Below the pieces are notes generated by a model, which worked only from the letters and a program-made list of their open reading frames with translations, searched no databases and was not told the DNA's origin. A stretch of 64,000 bases of DNA from positions 5,319,501 through 5,383,500 of the forward strand of contig JAIVEN010000024.1 of NCBI GenBank assembly GCA_026686845.1, written 5' to 3'. Origin of the DNA: Adenanthera pavonina. Lineage: Eukaryota; Streptophyta; Magnoliopsida; Fabales; Fabaceae. Numbering within the stretch: the stretch's first letter is position 1; each line of letters starts with the position of its first letter. The position numbers were made by a program, and so were the translations under genes. Below are positions 10,979-23,983 of the stretch, in pieces.

Positions 10979-13507
10979 TGTGATACCCTTAGTAAAAAAA
11001 AAATGGTTATAAATAAATATATAACATTTTTTTAGCAAGTATTTTATGGAGTCATTTTGAGATATACTTAGGGATTTTTTTAAATCTTGATATTTTGATA
11101 TCTAGTAGATTAATATATATATATACATATTTCAAAAATTGAGTTTAAATTTTAGGATAAATCTTTTGATTGTTATTTTTTTAAAATATCTAAGATAATG
11201 ATCTAAAATCTTATCCTAAATCATTTGATTATTATTTTTAAAGTATCTCAAATAATAATATAAAATCTTAATCTTTTGATTATTATTTTTAAAGTATCTA
11301 AGATAATGATTTAAAATTTTATCCTAAATCTAATATAGATAGAGAAACCCTAAGGTCTTTATTTTATTCCTCGCTCTCAGTCACAAAGAATCTCATCTCT
11401 CATATTCTTCAGTAAACCCCTCTTCAATAAATCTCTCCATTTTTCTTTACAACCATATTCTCTTCTTTATTCTTCTTTTCGGTATTAATGCAAAGAAAAT
11501 CGTACATCCTCATACTGCCTTTTTCTTTCCTCTTGCGTCATCATCTCTCTACTTTATTGAAGCCTTTTTCATGCTCACCTGGCCATTCATATATAGCAAG
11601 TAAGACAATTGTTCCTTCTTTATTGGTCTTTACCTTCACATATGATAATCTTCTTCTTGCTTGAACGGTGCTCTTTGGCTTTTCTCTTAATTAGTCTTTT
11701 ATGGATTATCGGCTTCCAACATTGTGTTTCGGTATTTTTTTTTTGAAATCCTAGCCTTATACTATATTTTCAAATGATCTCTTTACTATTACATAATTTG
11801 AAATAATATGTTTTGTCCTTATTCCAAATTATAATACTGTGGTGCCATTTTTTTTAAAATTAAATGTTATATCCAATGTTTCTTCTCTTAAATTTTGTTC
11901 CAGATTAGTGTCTTCAAAAAAATTAGATTCTTATCCCTTCAAGAAAAGTTTGGTAAGTCTTGAAAATTTTTTCTTGTTTTACTCAAGGACTCCATAAAAT
12001 AATTTCTATACTTGTTAAACAATTTAGAATTTTATAGGTTTTATATTGATGGGATTCATAATATTTAGAATAAAGAGAATTAGAATTTTAATATCTTGGG
12101 ATGCATTTGAGTAGTGATAGAGGATAAATTTGAGTAACTATATAATAAAATCTTTATGCAGTAATAATTTTAGGTGGTACTAGTGAAACTTCCACAGTTT
12201 GAATCTTAGGTGGAAGGAAAAGGGATCTATACGATTGGTTCCAACAGGTGAGTGTATAGATGGCAATGTGTCACCATTTATTTTGTACCTTCCCTATTTC
12301 CCCTAGCCTCAAATAATTTTTACTTATTCCCCTTGTATATTCTGCCTTGTTTGGGAAGCAAATCCAAAATATGTTTTCCTTCCTTTCTTTTTTACACTTT
12401 TAGATATTAAGGCTTGCTGAGTTTAATATCCGATTACAATATTTTTTTTTTCTTTTCATAACTTACCTTTAGTTCCTCAATCTTAGTAATCTTATAATGA
12501 TTTTAATGAGATGAGCCTTAGTGATGGAAATCATTATCAATAGCACTAAAATAAATATTGTGGACATGTTGCTGTATTGTTATACATATATATATTATCT
12601 TGTTTATTATTACTATTTTTTTTCTTTGTTTCACTATTTTCTTCATTTTGAGTATAAGCTTAATTGATTTGTAATATGAGTATTATACTATGTGAGACGG
12701 TTATTCCTCACATTTATTTATATGAGATATAGTATTATATAAATTATCGGGTGAGACGACTATTTCTCCTGCGGTATATAAAATATTATTATATTATTAT
12801 ACTATGTGGGATGGTTATTCCCCACTATTTGTTATAGGATCTGGAAAATGGATTTTGTGATGTGGTTAGTATGATAACATTTAGTATTCTAAGTGAACTT
12901 TCTTTTCTATTGAATGAGTGAAATATTATTTTGTGTTGATCCCTTAGTGTTGGTATATAAAAGTGTTTTGTATATAGATGGCTAGTTTAAATATAGGTTG
13001 ATATACTTATAAGGTTGTTTTGAAAAAAGAAAAAAAAATCTTATGCGATCTTTGCTTCCCTTCTGTACACTTTGTTGTTTATGCTCTCACTGAGTCAGTG
13101 GTAGACTCACCCCTCATATTTTATATATTTTCATATTAGCAGGTAGCTGAATAAAATACTCTAGGAAATTGGACTTCTTGGATATTTGGTAGGACATCTC
13201 TAGTCTTATGATAACGCAGATCCCGTGATGACGTAACTACTATAGTGGAGTTATGATCGAGTCTTGTTGATTTAGATAACCTTATCTATTTGTTGATTCT
13301 TTATTTTATTTTTTTCTTATTTTTGGATATGAGGATTGAGATAAGTCATGAATTGTGATTGATTGTTGGAAGTATTTTGGTATTTCATTTTAGTTTTCAT
13401 TTAAATTGACTAGTTGTGGAAGTTTTTCTATTAGGCTTGCTAGGTTAAATAGGCTTGTGCTAGATTAGTCTATGCCTCGGTCATGGCCTAGATTTTGGGT
13501 CGTGACA
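10979..13507 (+). mobile_element. 3' LTR of truncated Ty3/gypsy element
   Basis: It follows a purine-rich tract (AAAGGGGGAGAGAA) after the pol stop. It begins TGTGATACCC and ends GGGTCGTGACA, a start and end typical of plant chromovirus LTRs, and is 2529 bp long. No 5' partner is in the window, so the boundary rests on the polypurine tract and on the hAT pseudogene resuming at 13508. A 60/51-bp degenerate tandem repeat lies at about 11155-11335. A threefold GTGRGAYGGTTATTC-type motif lies near 12690-12830. Confidence 0.82.
11155..11335. repeat. Degenerate tandem repeat inside gypsy LTR
   Basis: Three copies of a segment containing TTTTGATTRTTATTTTT, AAAGTATCTAAGATAATG and AAAATCTTATCCTAAATC start near 11162, 11222 and 11273. 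The periods are roughly 60 and 51 bp. This is internal LTR expansion and is not a separate element. Confidence 0.6.
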
Positions 13508-14429
13508 TGTTCTCATACAAACTTTTCAATGTGATGAAAGTAGTAACAAAATTGGTCACTTATCCAGCCATCTCTTTTCCTAAGCCATGAGAAAAAAAGT
13601 CATAATTATACACAAACACAGTTATCTTTGACGCCTTTCTTACAAGATCTGACACATGAAGCATGCTTGCAATGTCCTTCAAAATAAGATTCAAACAATG
13701 AGCAGCACAAGGTGACCAATAAGTGTGTTTATATTTGGCCTGAATCATCTTGCCAATCGCTACATAATTGGTTGCATTATCAGTCACTACATGGACAATG
13801 TTTATAGGACTAACCCATTCAATAAATTGACAAAACAATATAGATAAAGTCTTGGCATCTTTGATCACATCCAAAGCATCAATAGATTTCAAAAATATTA
13901 AACCAATAAGAGAATAAACTAAAAGGTTTATTAATGTCTGTTGTCTTTGGTCACTCCATCCATTAACCATAAGTGTGCAACCACTTTCTGCTCATTTGGC
14001 TTGATGACTTTCAATGAGCAACTGACATTCTTTTATGCAATCTTTCAACAAATCGCCTCTTGCTTCATGAAAGGAAAGGCCTTCAAACCCAAGACCTATT
14101 ATAGCAATTGCATCCAAAGCCGATTGAAAGTATGGACAATTCAATGCATTAAATGGAATGAAATTCACATAGAGCCACCTAGCGATAGCCATCTTAGCAT
14201 TGTATTGTGCCTCTTTACTGCATAATACTCTTTTGAGGCTTGGTTGGGAACCAGAAGCTGTCCTTGGAGCAAAATAATTGTCAATCCCATTGGTAGCTTT
14301 TCTTTTGCCTCGAGTAGTCAATACCCTTTTAACTGGAGAAACGACTTCACATTCTATTTCCTCACCAAACTCTTCAGGCACATCACTAAGCATCTTCTCT
14401 AGCTGTACTTCTTTCAAAGATTGCTGCAT
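13508..14429 (-). pseudogene. hAT transposase remnant, N-terminal/central DUF659 part
   Basis: From 14429 downward the frame encodes a charged N-terminal region, then RWLYVNFIPFNALNCPYFQ, GLGFEGLSFHEARGDLL and, after one TGA (13992-13994, where the family usually has Trp), GCTLMVNGWSDQRQQTLINFL-type sequence, VVTDNATNYVAIGK and WSPCAAHCLNLILKDI. These are the DUF659 and RNase H-like landmarks of plant hAT transposases. A TAA at 13557-13559 interrupts EMAG and VTNFVTTFITLKSL. Homology stops at 13508, exactly at the LTR end of the gypsy fragment. Both halves on either side of each stop stay in the same frame, so the lesions are point mutations. A BED zinc finger would be expected further upstream, but I could not find it. 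Confidence 0.85.
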
Positions 14430-15092
14430 TATGTGGTAAGCATCATGATGAAATCATTTCGCAAGAAGTTATTTGACCTGAAACACTGATAAAATGTTGC
14501 TTCATTCTATTTATCCTCTCCTATGTAGACTAATAACAATAAAGGCAAATATATACATTAGTTTTCCCTCTATTTTGAAGGCAAAATACTCCTCACTTTT
14601 TAATATAATAAGGAGATCACTAGTATTCAGAAACTTGCAAGGTTTTTTCAAGAAATTTAGTACAAATTCATACATACATAGATATAGATATATTATTGAT
14701 ATAGATATAGATATAGATATAGGTATAGGTATAGGTATAGATATAGATATATCATATCCAACAAGTAATACCCCCTCCCCACTTGATAATCATTAATAAA
14801 AAGGAATTCCATCAAATAAGTAGTGCAAAAATTTCAACAAAGTAACAACTAAAAACAAAAAAAGGGCATATCAACACTAGTGAGCAAAATATAAGAGGAA
14901 ATGTATAGAATAAAGTTAAAAACTAACAAAAGATTTATATAAACAACCTAAAAAACCTATGAATATGTAGTAAATATTTTAAAAGCTTATCCTGACTACA
15001 AAATTACAGAAAAATCAAGAAAGAAAGAACTTTGGTATGAAGTGCTTTTAAAAAAAGTGAGAGAACGGAATAGTCCTAAAATACTCACAAGT
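14430..15092. other. Non-coding stretch upstream of hAT remnant
   Basis: Apart from the hexanucleotide microsatellite (14699-14751) I see no gene or bounded repeat. It may include the decayed N-terminal exon and promoter of the hAT element. Confidence 0.35.
14699..14751. repeat. GATATA/GGTATA microsatellite
   Basis: A hexamer array made of GATATA units, an internal block of three GGTATA units, and further GATATA units. Translated in one frame it gives a meaningless ID/IG repeat. Confidence 0.85.
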
Positions 15093-15095
15093 TAA

Positions 15096-15472
15096 AGGTC
15101 TGTTTGACAATGTTTTCTATTTTATTGTTCTGAAAACAGTTTTGTAAAACTGTTTTCGAGAATAAGTTTTGAAAATAAGAAAACAAAAAAATTTGTTTGA
15201 GTAATTGTTCTTAAAATCATAACTAGTGAGTGATAGATGAGTTATTCAAAATTTATAAATTTACCATTAATAAGGTGGATGTTTCTCACCTTTCCTTGTG
15301 TTTTCCAGAACAAAAACTACAAAACACCTTAAAGGTATTCTGAGTTTTCTGTTCTTTTGTTTTTCTATTTTCCAAAATAGTTTATAAAAAATAGGTTTAC
15401 CAAACAAGTTTTCTGAGTTTTCTGTTTCCGAAAACAGAAAAACTATTTTCAGAAACAAAATCAAACAGGCCC
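15096..15472. mobile_element. Tourist-like MITE (PIF/Harbinger type)
   Basis: The 377-bp element has terminal inverted repeats AGGTCTGTTTGA (left) and GGGCCTGTTTGA (right, reverse-complemented). It is flanked by TAA on both sides (15093-15095 and 15473-15475), the 3-bp duplication typical of PIF/Harbinger elements. Subterminal GAAAACAGTTTT-like palindromes recur at both ends and no coding frame exists. Confidence 0.75.
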
Positions 15473-15475
15473 TAA

Positions 15476-16520
15476 GCCTCTAAAACTTAAAAAATCCTTT
15501 ACAAATGCGAAACATAGGTCAACTATGCTGCTAAAAATTGGAATTGAATCATGTATACTTTATCTTCAAAATTTTATTCCAGGAGTTCATTTTTCTCCCT
15601 CTGTATAAGATCTTTAAATGTTTAGTTTCTTAGGAGATATCCTCATTTATTATCTCTTATATTTGTTTATTTTGCTTTCATTCATATTAGTATCAGCTTG
15701 TGTTTTTCAAGATTAATTTTGGCTTCCTATCAAATCTCAAGGCAAAAAGAAACCTGTCTGCAAAAATTGCCTTTCAAGTGAATCATCAGCTTTCTCTGCC
15801 TTGCTATCAGAGTGACTTACTGTCAATAGTTTGAACTAAAGTATAACCAATTAATGTCACCAAATATCTGCCAAACATTGGATAGATATAGATTAGCAAG
15901 TGTTTGCAATAAAATTTAATGTTTGGTTACTCATTCTTCTTTGGCAATTTAATATCAGCAAATGTCACTCGTCAACCAATTGAGAATTATTCAACATTAA
16001 TAGCAAGAGATTATAAGTAACAGCTCTTGTCATCAAAACAGAACCAGTGACTAAAATTGCAAGGTCATCCTTATTTCAATCAACTGCACCATCAACACTA
16101 GTGACAATGCATTAAAAAAAAGTGATCAAGGTGCCAATTAAGACAAGGAACATAGGGGAAAAATTAAAAAATAAAAACTACTCTTCATATACCATCTAGG
16201 ACATATAAAATATATCAATATTTAAGCTTTCATATTGACAAACTTAAACATCTTCATAAGGCTCCAACATTTAGGACTTACTATTTAGGAAATACTTTAA
16301 CATGGACTAAACACCTGCTAAAGCAATGTAAATATACAAAATTATGCATTTACTCCATAATAAATCCAAATGCTTGAAAAACTTAAATTTCTCATCTAAC
16401 GGTGGAAGTTCATTTTACCTAAGGATTGAATTTCTATTTCTAGACTCCAAACAAAGGAACTTTAGCCTATTTGTACTTCCAATGGTGAAGGCAAAATGGA
16501 GTGGGGTATTTGTACCTCGA
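15476..16520. other. Intergenic stretch left of the copia nest
   Basis: No gene or bounded repeat is recognisable. If the candidate exon at 30165-30259 is real, this region would hold its downstream intron on the minus strand. Confidence 0.35.
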
Positions 16521-16525
16521 TTGAC

Positions 16526-16830
16526 TGTAAGAACTATTATTGGTTCATAACCCTATAATGAGAGTAGGTCCATTAAACAGCAGCAACCCAAGTATATTAC
16601 TTCTTTATCTAGCTCAAACAGCTCAGAGTTATAGTTTTTATTAGTCCTTTTTATTTATTAGTTGTACTCTCTTTGCGTTTTACATGTATTACTTCTAGAA
16701 TATTTTTTAATTGGACACATGTTTGGTCCTCTATAAATTTGGTGTAACAATCACTATATTAAATTCTCCTCTTACTCTCATTTGTAAATTCAGAGAATGG
16801 AGAATCATTTTTTTTAGTAAAATCACGATT
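16526..16830 (+). mobile_element. 5' LTR of outer Ty1/copia element
   Basis: It begins TGTAAGAACTATTATTGG and matches 29856-30159 along its whole length with scattered differences (305 versus 304 bp). It is preceded by TTGAC (16521-16525), and the same five bases follow the 3' LTR at 30160-30164. The end is placed directly before the primer binding site. It does not end in the usual CA, so the exact 3' edge could shift by a few bases. Confidence 0.88.
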
Positions 16831-16842
16831 TGGCATCAAAGC
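16831..16842 (+). other. tRNA primer binding site, outer copia
   Basis: TGGCATCAAAGC abuts the 5' LTR. It differs at two positions from TGGTATCAGAGC, the site complementary to initiator tRNA-Met used by plant copia elements. Confidence 0.75.
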
Positions 16843-16852
16843 GTAATTTACC

Positions 16853-19800
16853 ATGAGCAATTTAGAGACTTCTCCTATCGCTCCTCTCTTAGCTATCACT
16901 TGATCCTCCTTATCTGTTCTTCATGATTTCAAATCTCCATTGAATTCAAGCTTTAATCAAACCTACAACATCATACTTGAGTGAACCAATTACTTGGTTT
17001 GGAGTGCTATGGTCTTCCCTATTATTAAGGGACATAATCTGGATGGCCATTTGACTAGTGAAACACCTTGTCCTCCTGAGTTTACCCTTGTTGAAGGTGC
17101 AATAAGGAAGAATCCCAAATTTGCTGAATCTGTTGATCATCTTTTAATAGGTTGGCTTCTAAAAGCAATGAGCCTTGATGTTGCCTCTTAATTGATTGGA
17201 TGCAAAACAGCTCGAGAACTTTGGTAATCTGCCAAGGATTAAACTAGCTCACAGTCCTGATCTCATGTCACACTCTATCAAAGTGAAATGCATAGATTGC
17301 ACAAAGGAGATCTCATAATGGAGCAGTAATTGACCAAGATGAAAAGTCTTGCAAATCAGCTATCAATTGTCGGAGTTGAAGTTCTATTTGATGATCTTAT
17401 CACTTTAACTCTATTAGGACTTGATATGGAGTGTAACGCAATCATCATCTAACTTGCAGACAAGAAGGATCTAGCATGGATAGACCTTCAAATGACTCTT
17501 TTAACTTTTGAAAGTTTATTGGAACAATTAAATGCCCTCTCTAATCTGAGCCTTAATCATTCAGTCAATGTTGTGACATACTCTTCAGTAGTACACAGAA
17601 ATTCTGATTCAGGTCGACAATTATGGCATAGGCAATCTTGGTGTGGATTTGGTAACAGAGGCTATCGTGGCAATCATGGTCATGGTTGTGCAAATTTTCA
17701 TAACAATAATTGACCAACGTATCAAGTTTTCTCCAAAGTAGGCATCTTGCCAGTGATTGTTTCTATTGTTTTGATAGAAATTACAACAATGGAGGTTGAT
17801 GAACTGCAAATTCTAACAACAATTTCCAAACCTATCTTGCAACACCAAGTGTTGTCAGTGATTCTTCTTAGTATTTAGATAGTGGCACGAATGCACATAT
17901 TACCAATGATGTGAACCAGATGGACCATGTCAATGCAACTAGTGGTAGGCTCAAATTAATTACTATTAGTGGTGAAAAATTGTTTGTCACACATATTGGT
18001 GATATTCTTGTCACTTGTGGTTCTAAACGTTTTATTCTTAAGGATGCCTTCTGTGTTCTTGAAGACTCAAAGAATTTAATTAGTGTTTACCATTTCTTTA
18101 TTGATAACAATGTGGGTGTTGAATTTTTGCACAAAATCTGTCTTGTGAAGGATTGAACAATAGGGACAATACTTGCTAGGGGAGACTTCAAGACGTGCTT
18201 TACAAGCTCAGTGAGATAGCTAATATTTTCTCATCAGGACAAGAGCATCAAGTTCATTTACTAGAAAAGAGACATGAAGAAAAGTATGAAGATAATTCTG
18301 AAAATAAAAATTCAAGCATTACAGAGATAAAACTTTGGCATAGAAAAAACTTTGTAGCAAGTTTTGTCATCTTGCAATGTAAAGTTGAAGCATAATGAAA
18401 AACTTACTTTCTATGAAGCCTACTAGTATGGAAAATCTCATTATCTCCCTTTTAATAACTCTAGTTCACATGTTGATTTTCCTCTTGATCTAATATACTC
18501 AGACATTTGGGGTCCTTTACCATTGTCTTCAGTTAGTAGTTCATGGTTATATATTATATTTGTTGATGATCACAATCGATATACATGTCTCTTTCCTCTT
18601 AAACACAAGAGTGAAGCCTTAAATGCCTTTTTTCATTTTAAAAACTTGGTTGAAAATAAGTTTCAGCATAAAATAAAATGTCTCCAAGCTGATGGTCGTG
18701 GAGAATTTTGTGCTTTGGTTCCATCTTTACAACAAAATAGAATAGATTTTAGAATGTCTTGTCCTTACACTTCTACACAGAATGGCTGTGCAGAAATGAA
18801 ACATAGACATGTTATGGAACTTGGATTAACTCTTCTTGCACAGGCCAAGATGCCCCTACATTACTGGCAAGATGCTTTTCAAATTGCAGTCTATCTGATT
18901 AATAGACTTCCTACAGATGTGTTAAATGGATAAACTCCTTTGACTCAATTATATAAAGTCGATATTGATTATAAGTCTTTAAAGGTCTTCGCATGTGCTT
19001 ATTACCCATGCCTTAGGCCTTATAACCTCCGTAAAATGCAGTTTAGAAGTCAGAAATGTGTGTTCTTGGGATACTCTATGGCACATAAGGGATTTAAATG
19101 TCTCTCCTCCATAGGATGAATCTACATTTCATGACATGTTATCTTAAATGAAAGTGATTTCCCTTTTGCAGGTAGCTTTCTAAATCGTAGAATTGCTCCT
19201 ACAAAGATCTTCACTCTCACATAGACACTACGTGTCCCATTCCACAATCATGAAGACCAAGAAAGTCTTGTTATTCCAGTCTTGCCTCAAAAATCAACTC
19301 TTGCAATTTCAATTCCCTCACTATTACATAATTCTAGTTCATTCTCTATTAATCTTTCAACTAATACTGGTACTAATGATGAAAATGCCAATCAAGATCA
19401 AGTCACTAGTGTTGATAACAATTCTAACAGGACACTTGTCATCCTATAGAACTAGTCTCTCATCCTATGATTACTAGGAGCAAAGCATGTATATAAAAGA
19501 TTAAGCAACCTTATGTTGGATTCATTGAATTAGGTCATAACAATGATTCTGAACCTAGATCAATTCAAGTTTTGACAAAAAAAACTGTGGAAAAGAGTAA
19601 TGTAAGTAGAGTTTGATGCTCTTATTAGAAATGAAACTTGGGATCTAGTTCCTTCTCCAACTAATCAACATGTAGTTGGGTGTAAATGGATTTTTAAAGC
19701 AAAGTATAATCCTGATGGTTCAGTTTATAAATACAAAGCTCAATTGGTTGCAAAAGATTTCCAGCAGAATCCAGGAGTTGATTTTGCTAAGACATTCAAT

Positions 19801-20048
19801 CCAGTCATTAAGGCAACTACAATTAGACTGGTTTTAACTCTTGCTATTTGCAATAATTGGGTGATAAGGCAGATAAATATTAACAACACGTTCTTGAATG
19901 GCTATTTACAGAAAATTATTTATATGCAGTAACTTGAAGGTTTTGCATATTCCAAGTTTCTTACTCATGTCTGCAAACTCAAAAAGGCACTCTATGGCCT
20001 CAAACAAGCTCTACGAGGTTGGTTCAACAGACTGAAGGTAGCTCTTAT
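16853..20048 (+). pseudogene. Outer copia gag-pol, 5' part up to mid reverse transcriptase
   Basis: From the ATG at 16853 (MSNLETSPIAPLLAIT, then a stop) the remnants run in normal order. They are a gag region (NYLVWSAMVFPIIKGHNLDG at about 16985), a damaged CCHC region with a frameshift (about 17710-17790), protease YLDSGTNAHIT (about 17872), the integrase zinc-finger region (LWHRK near 18333), an integrase core (DIWGPL, FVDDHNRYTCLF, ADGRGEF, and NGCAEMKHRH near 18780-18810 where the family has the catalytic Glu), and reverse transcriptase (VGCKWIFKAKYNPDGS, LVAKDFQQ, LKKALYGLKQALRGW). Many stops and frameshifts interrupt it. It is cut at 20048 by the inner element, and the same reading frame resumes at 28814. 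Compact size (about 4.87 kb without the insert) and 0.3 kb LTRs suggest the Ale/Retrofit lineage, which is inference. Confidence 0.88.
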
Positions 20049-21790
20049 TGTTGGAGATTGTGCCATAGGCCAATCATTGTATTATGAACATTATACTTCA
20101 TTATGAAAAAAAAGTGTTTTTTCTGTTATTACATTATTATATTGTTTGCATGTTTATCTTTATAATAATATCCTTGGATAAATCATTTTATCCTAAATGT
20201 CCCTAGTCAATCATCTTTGTGGAAACAATAATGAATTAAGACTAGTATGATTTTGATCGATAATTATGTATTAAGATACAAATCATAACCATAAGCTCCT
20301 ATTAGGGAATAGGCGCTGGATCGACCCATCATGAGATAGCTGCATGGATCAAGTCATAAGTATATCTCATATATAACCATGTCACTAAACCCTCAGACCT
20401 GAGATCACCATGGCTTCCTACATGGGGAATACTATACGTTGGCATAGTCAAAAGTCACATTTAGTTGACAGATCATAAATGCTATGATCAGGCATAGTGG
20501 AACTTGTGTGGAGGAAGATGAATGGTCAAGATGGAATTTATCCCTCTAATTAATGGAGAGATATAGCTGGGCCCCTCGATGAGTGAGACTAAGAAATGCA
20601 TGGCTGTGCTCGAATGGAAGAGTTTCCATTTGTTCTGTCAGTCTACTCAGAGATCGAGAAAGTGATGGTTGAATAAAATAAGGATGACATTTTCATGCCT
20701 CATACTCTACCTATATATCATGAAACAAAAGGGATGTGATCGGGTTATATGATAGGTTGCATCGGATCATCGATCTCATATGACTTGGGCAGTCACAATG
20801 TCTTGTTAGAGGCCACTTGTGACTTGTGGGTTCAATAGTGTTATTAGCCCACTGCGAACATCATATGGGTCTACAGAGTCGCACACAAGAATGAGCCAAC
20901 TTGAGCTAGAATGTCATGATTCGTTGAATCTAAAATGTATCCAGATTTAATGAATTTAACATTCAATTTAGAGTGATTGAATTTTATATATATATATATA
21001 TTTGATATATATTATAAAATTCAAAGTATATATATATATATGTTTGATATATTATATATTTAATATATATATATTATATTATATTATTTTGAAATATATA
21101 TATTTATTCAGATTAATTTATATGAATTAGTTTTAAATTTAATTTTATGTGATAAATTTAAATTTAAACTAATGTCATAATCTAAATTTGATTTAGATTA
21201 GATAGTTAGTTTAGATATTATTCTATTAGATAGATTTAAATTTAAACCAATATATTTAATTAAGATTTGATTTAATTTAAATAATTGATTTAAATTAATC
21301 AAATAATAAACCTTATCTATATAATTATATAGATTAGGTTTATTATATATAGAACCAAGAGAGAGTCTCCACTAACCTTAGGGATTAAACGGCCGCACAC
21401 TCACACAAAGAAAGTGTATGGATGAATAGAGGTTGTATGAACAAACAATGAAATTGTACGAATGAACAGCGAACTATACAAATGAACAATGGGACTGTAT
21501 GGATAAACAGCGAGACTGTACGGATAAACAGTAAAACTATACTGATGTACAAATATTTGAAAATAGAGGTGCTAGCACACTGTTCGAGTTAGACTCACTG
21601 TTCGTGTGGATACCAATAGAGGTAGTTGATCAGACGCGTCAGTTCTTGGGGATCGACGATAGAAAAAGAACGCTAAAGGGACGCACCAAAGGTAAAATTC
21701 TTTTCTACATCTCAATCTAAACAATATTGATGGATCTATGGGAGGAAATTCAGTAGAGTTTTCACTGCGTGTATACCGAAATTCCTAACA
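20049..21790 (+). mobile_element. 5' LTR of inner Ty1/copia element
   Basis: It starts TGTTGGAGATTGTGCC, ends ACCGAAATTCCTAACA and is 1742 bp. It pairs with the 3' LTR at 27002-28808. CTTAT precedes it (20044-20048) and also follows the 3' LTR (28809-28813), a perfect 5-bp target duplication. It holds an AT-rich block near 20985-21080 and a minisatellite at about 21420-21550. Confidence 0.93.
21420..21550. repeat. Minisatellite of about 20-21 bp inside 5' LTR
   Basis: Five to six degenerate copies of a unit close to TGTACGGATGAACAGCGAAC follow one another. The 3' LTR carries a similar array with more regular units (28390-28570). Its minus strand translates into a quasi-heptad repeat (VHPYSxA), which I take as a by-product of the 21-bp period and not as a gene. 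Confidence 0.75.
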
Positions 21791-21791
21791 T

Positions 21792-21803
21792 TGGCATCAG
21801 AGC
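21792..21803 (+). other. tRNA-Met primer binding site, inner copia
   Basis: TGGCATCAGAGC starts one base after the LTR. It has a single difference from TGGTATCAGAGC, complementary to initiator tRNA-Met. Confidence 0.85.
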
Positions 21804-23029
21804 CACGTCAATGGTTGTTTAAATTGAGTTCTTGAGTGAATATGATTGCATATATGTGATATGTGTGTGAATTATATTCTGTCTAATTTGTCTGAATCTA
21901 ATATCTATATGCATGTGAACTATGGATTTTAGAATTGATTATGAATCTATTTCTATTTTCATATATTACATGGTTAGATTAAAATCTGTCTTTGTTTTGA
22001 ACATGACGTGATTCAAATTTGTTTCGTATATGATACATTTTTTAAATCCATTCCATATGTGATACGTTTTCAAATATGATTTGTATATGATGCGAAACAT
22101 GTTTAGCGGATGTGATTAGAATCAATACGATTAGAATCAATATTGGCGGGATCGCTGTGGCTATCTAATCCTACCGCAACATAATCTGATTTAACACTAA
22201 AAATCACAAAGTTTACAGCTTTTCATTAGATGAGATGTTTATGATATACATGTTGTGATTTGTTTGAATTGGATGGGTATAGTGCATGATATGGCCCTAG
22301 GTTGATATTGTGGTTTTAAATATGGCATGTGTGTCGTGCGCCTCTCTATATTCTGGATGTACATTCTCTTCTTACCTCATTCCCCTCGAATGTTCAATCG
22401 AGGTTTCTTTTTGTATATAAGTGTTATATTAGAAGAATCCTTTGATTGGCTTGAGAGGATATAGGTTAGATGGGTCATATTATGACACATTTATTTTATG
22501 CTTTATGATAAGATCATATGTATGTATGGGATGCCACCTTTATATATTGTTCACGTGATGACTAGATGTATGAATAACAACATAATAATAAAATCCCTCG
22601 AATTAAATTTTAAGTATAAATGCCACCCATTTGTGAATACCTGTCAAGGCTTTGATAGCCTAAATGTAGGATCCACCAAAGTGGGATACACTTAGGTTAT
22701 CTTACTAAGACAGTTTGGGTAGTAGTGATACTCATAAAGGTTCATGATGGTATGACTTAATTGAAACTATCAAAATAGTTTTGGGTCTCAAGGCATTAGA
22801 TGGGATTAAACATGCCAAGTCATATGATGACAAGATCCCATAAAGATTTAAGAGTTATATGGGATGTAATTAGTAAATAAGTTACCTATCTAAATAACTT
22901 AATTTTAAGCGTCTTACCAAAGCAGGCTTACAATTAAGTGAAATATGGGTCTTAGCCTGCTAAACTGAATTGAGGGTTAATTTTTAGTAGGAAATTATTA
23001 ATTTGATTTTGCATATTTTGTTGTAGAAA
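21804..23029 (+). other. Untranslated leader of inner copia
   Basis: About 1.2 kb between the primer binding site and the gag ATG has no open coding frame of note. A long leader is common in plant copia elements with large LTRs. Confidence 0.6.
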
Positions 23030-23983
23030 ATGTCGACGAATAATTCTGATACACTATCATTGCGATCTGTCCTTGAGAAGGACAAACTCAATGTGACCAA
23101 CTTTCTTGACTGGTTTAGGAACTTGAGAATTGTTCTGAAATAGGAAAGAAAGTCATATGTCCTAGATGAATCCATTCCTAAGGAGCCTGCATCCAATGCT
23201 CCAAGAGCCCATAATAAGCATCTCAGTGACTCTGTGGATGTAGGATGCCTGATGCTAGCCACCATGATCCCAGAACTTCAGAGAGATCTGTAACATATGG
23301 AGGTTTATGAGATGATTATGCATCTCAAGGAAATGTTCCAACAACAGGTAAGGCAAGAAAGGTTTGAAACCACGAAAGCCTTACATTCCCGCAAAATGAC
23401 TAAGGGTGCATCAATTAGCTCTCATGTTTTGAAGATGAAAGGCTACATTGATCACCTTGAAAGGCTCGGATTTCCCATAACTCAGGAGTTAGCTATAGAT
23501 TTGATCTTAAACTCACTCCTGGAGAGTTATGACCAATTTGTCATGAACTACAATATGAACAACATGGAGAAATCAATTTCTGTATTGCATGCGATGCTTA
23601 AAACTACTGAGCAAAATATCAAGAAAAAGTCAAACAGCGTTTTAATGGTTTAGAAAGGAGAATGAATGAAAAGGAAAGGTAAGGATAAGGGAAAGGGAAA
23701 AGGCCTGGACAATAAGTCCAAGGAGCAAGACAAGCCCAAGTCTAACCCCAAACCCAAGCCTGAAGCCAAGAAGGCAAAGCCTCCCAAGGAAGGACTCTAT
23801 TTCTTTTGCAATGAACCCAGTCATTGGAAGAGGAACTGTGAGCTCTACAAGGAAGACCTAAAGAAAAAGAAGAATAGCGGGGCTATTACTTCAGGTATTT
23901 ATGTTATAGAAATTAATCTTTCTACTTCTCCTACATGGGTATTAGATACTACATGTGGAACTCACATTTGTACAAATGTGTAG
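23030..23983 (+). pseudogene. Inner copia gag with start of protease
   Basis: The ATG at 23030 opens a single continuous frame (MSTNNSDTLSLRSVLEKDKL, FLDWFRNLRIVLK) broken by in-frame stops at 23141, 23291, 23651 and 23660. The capsid-like part reads MFQQQVRQERFETTKALHSR and LIL-NSLLESYDQF. A Lys/Pro-rich stretch is followed by the zinc knuckle FFCNEPSHWKRNC, whose first cysteine is replaced by tyrosine. The frame then reaches WVLDTTCGTHI, the protease active-site region with the usual Ser-Gly after Asp altered, and stops at 23981-23983. Four premature stops and a defective knuckle make it non-functional. Confidence 0.88.

Noticed and set aside
14494..14796. Open frame with an ID/IG-repeat end
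   Set aside because: It is the translation of the GATATA/GGTATA microsatellite.
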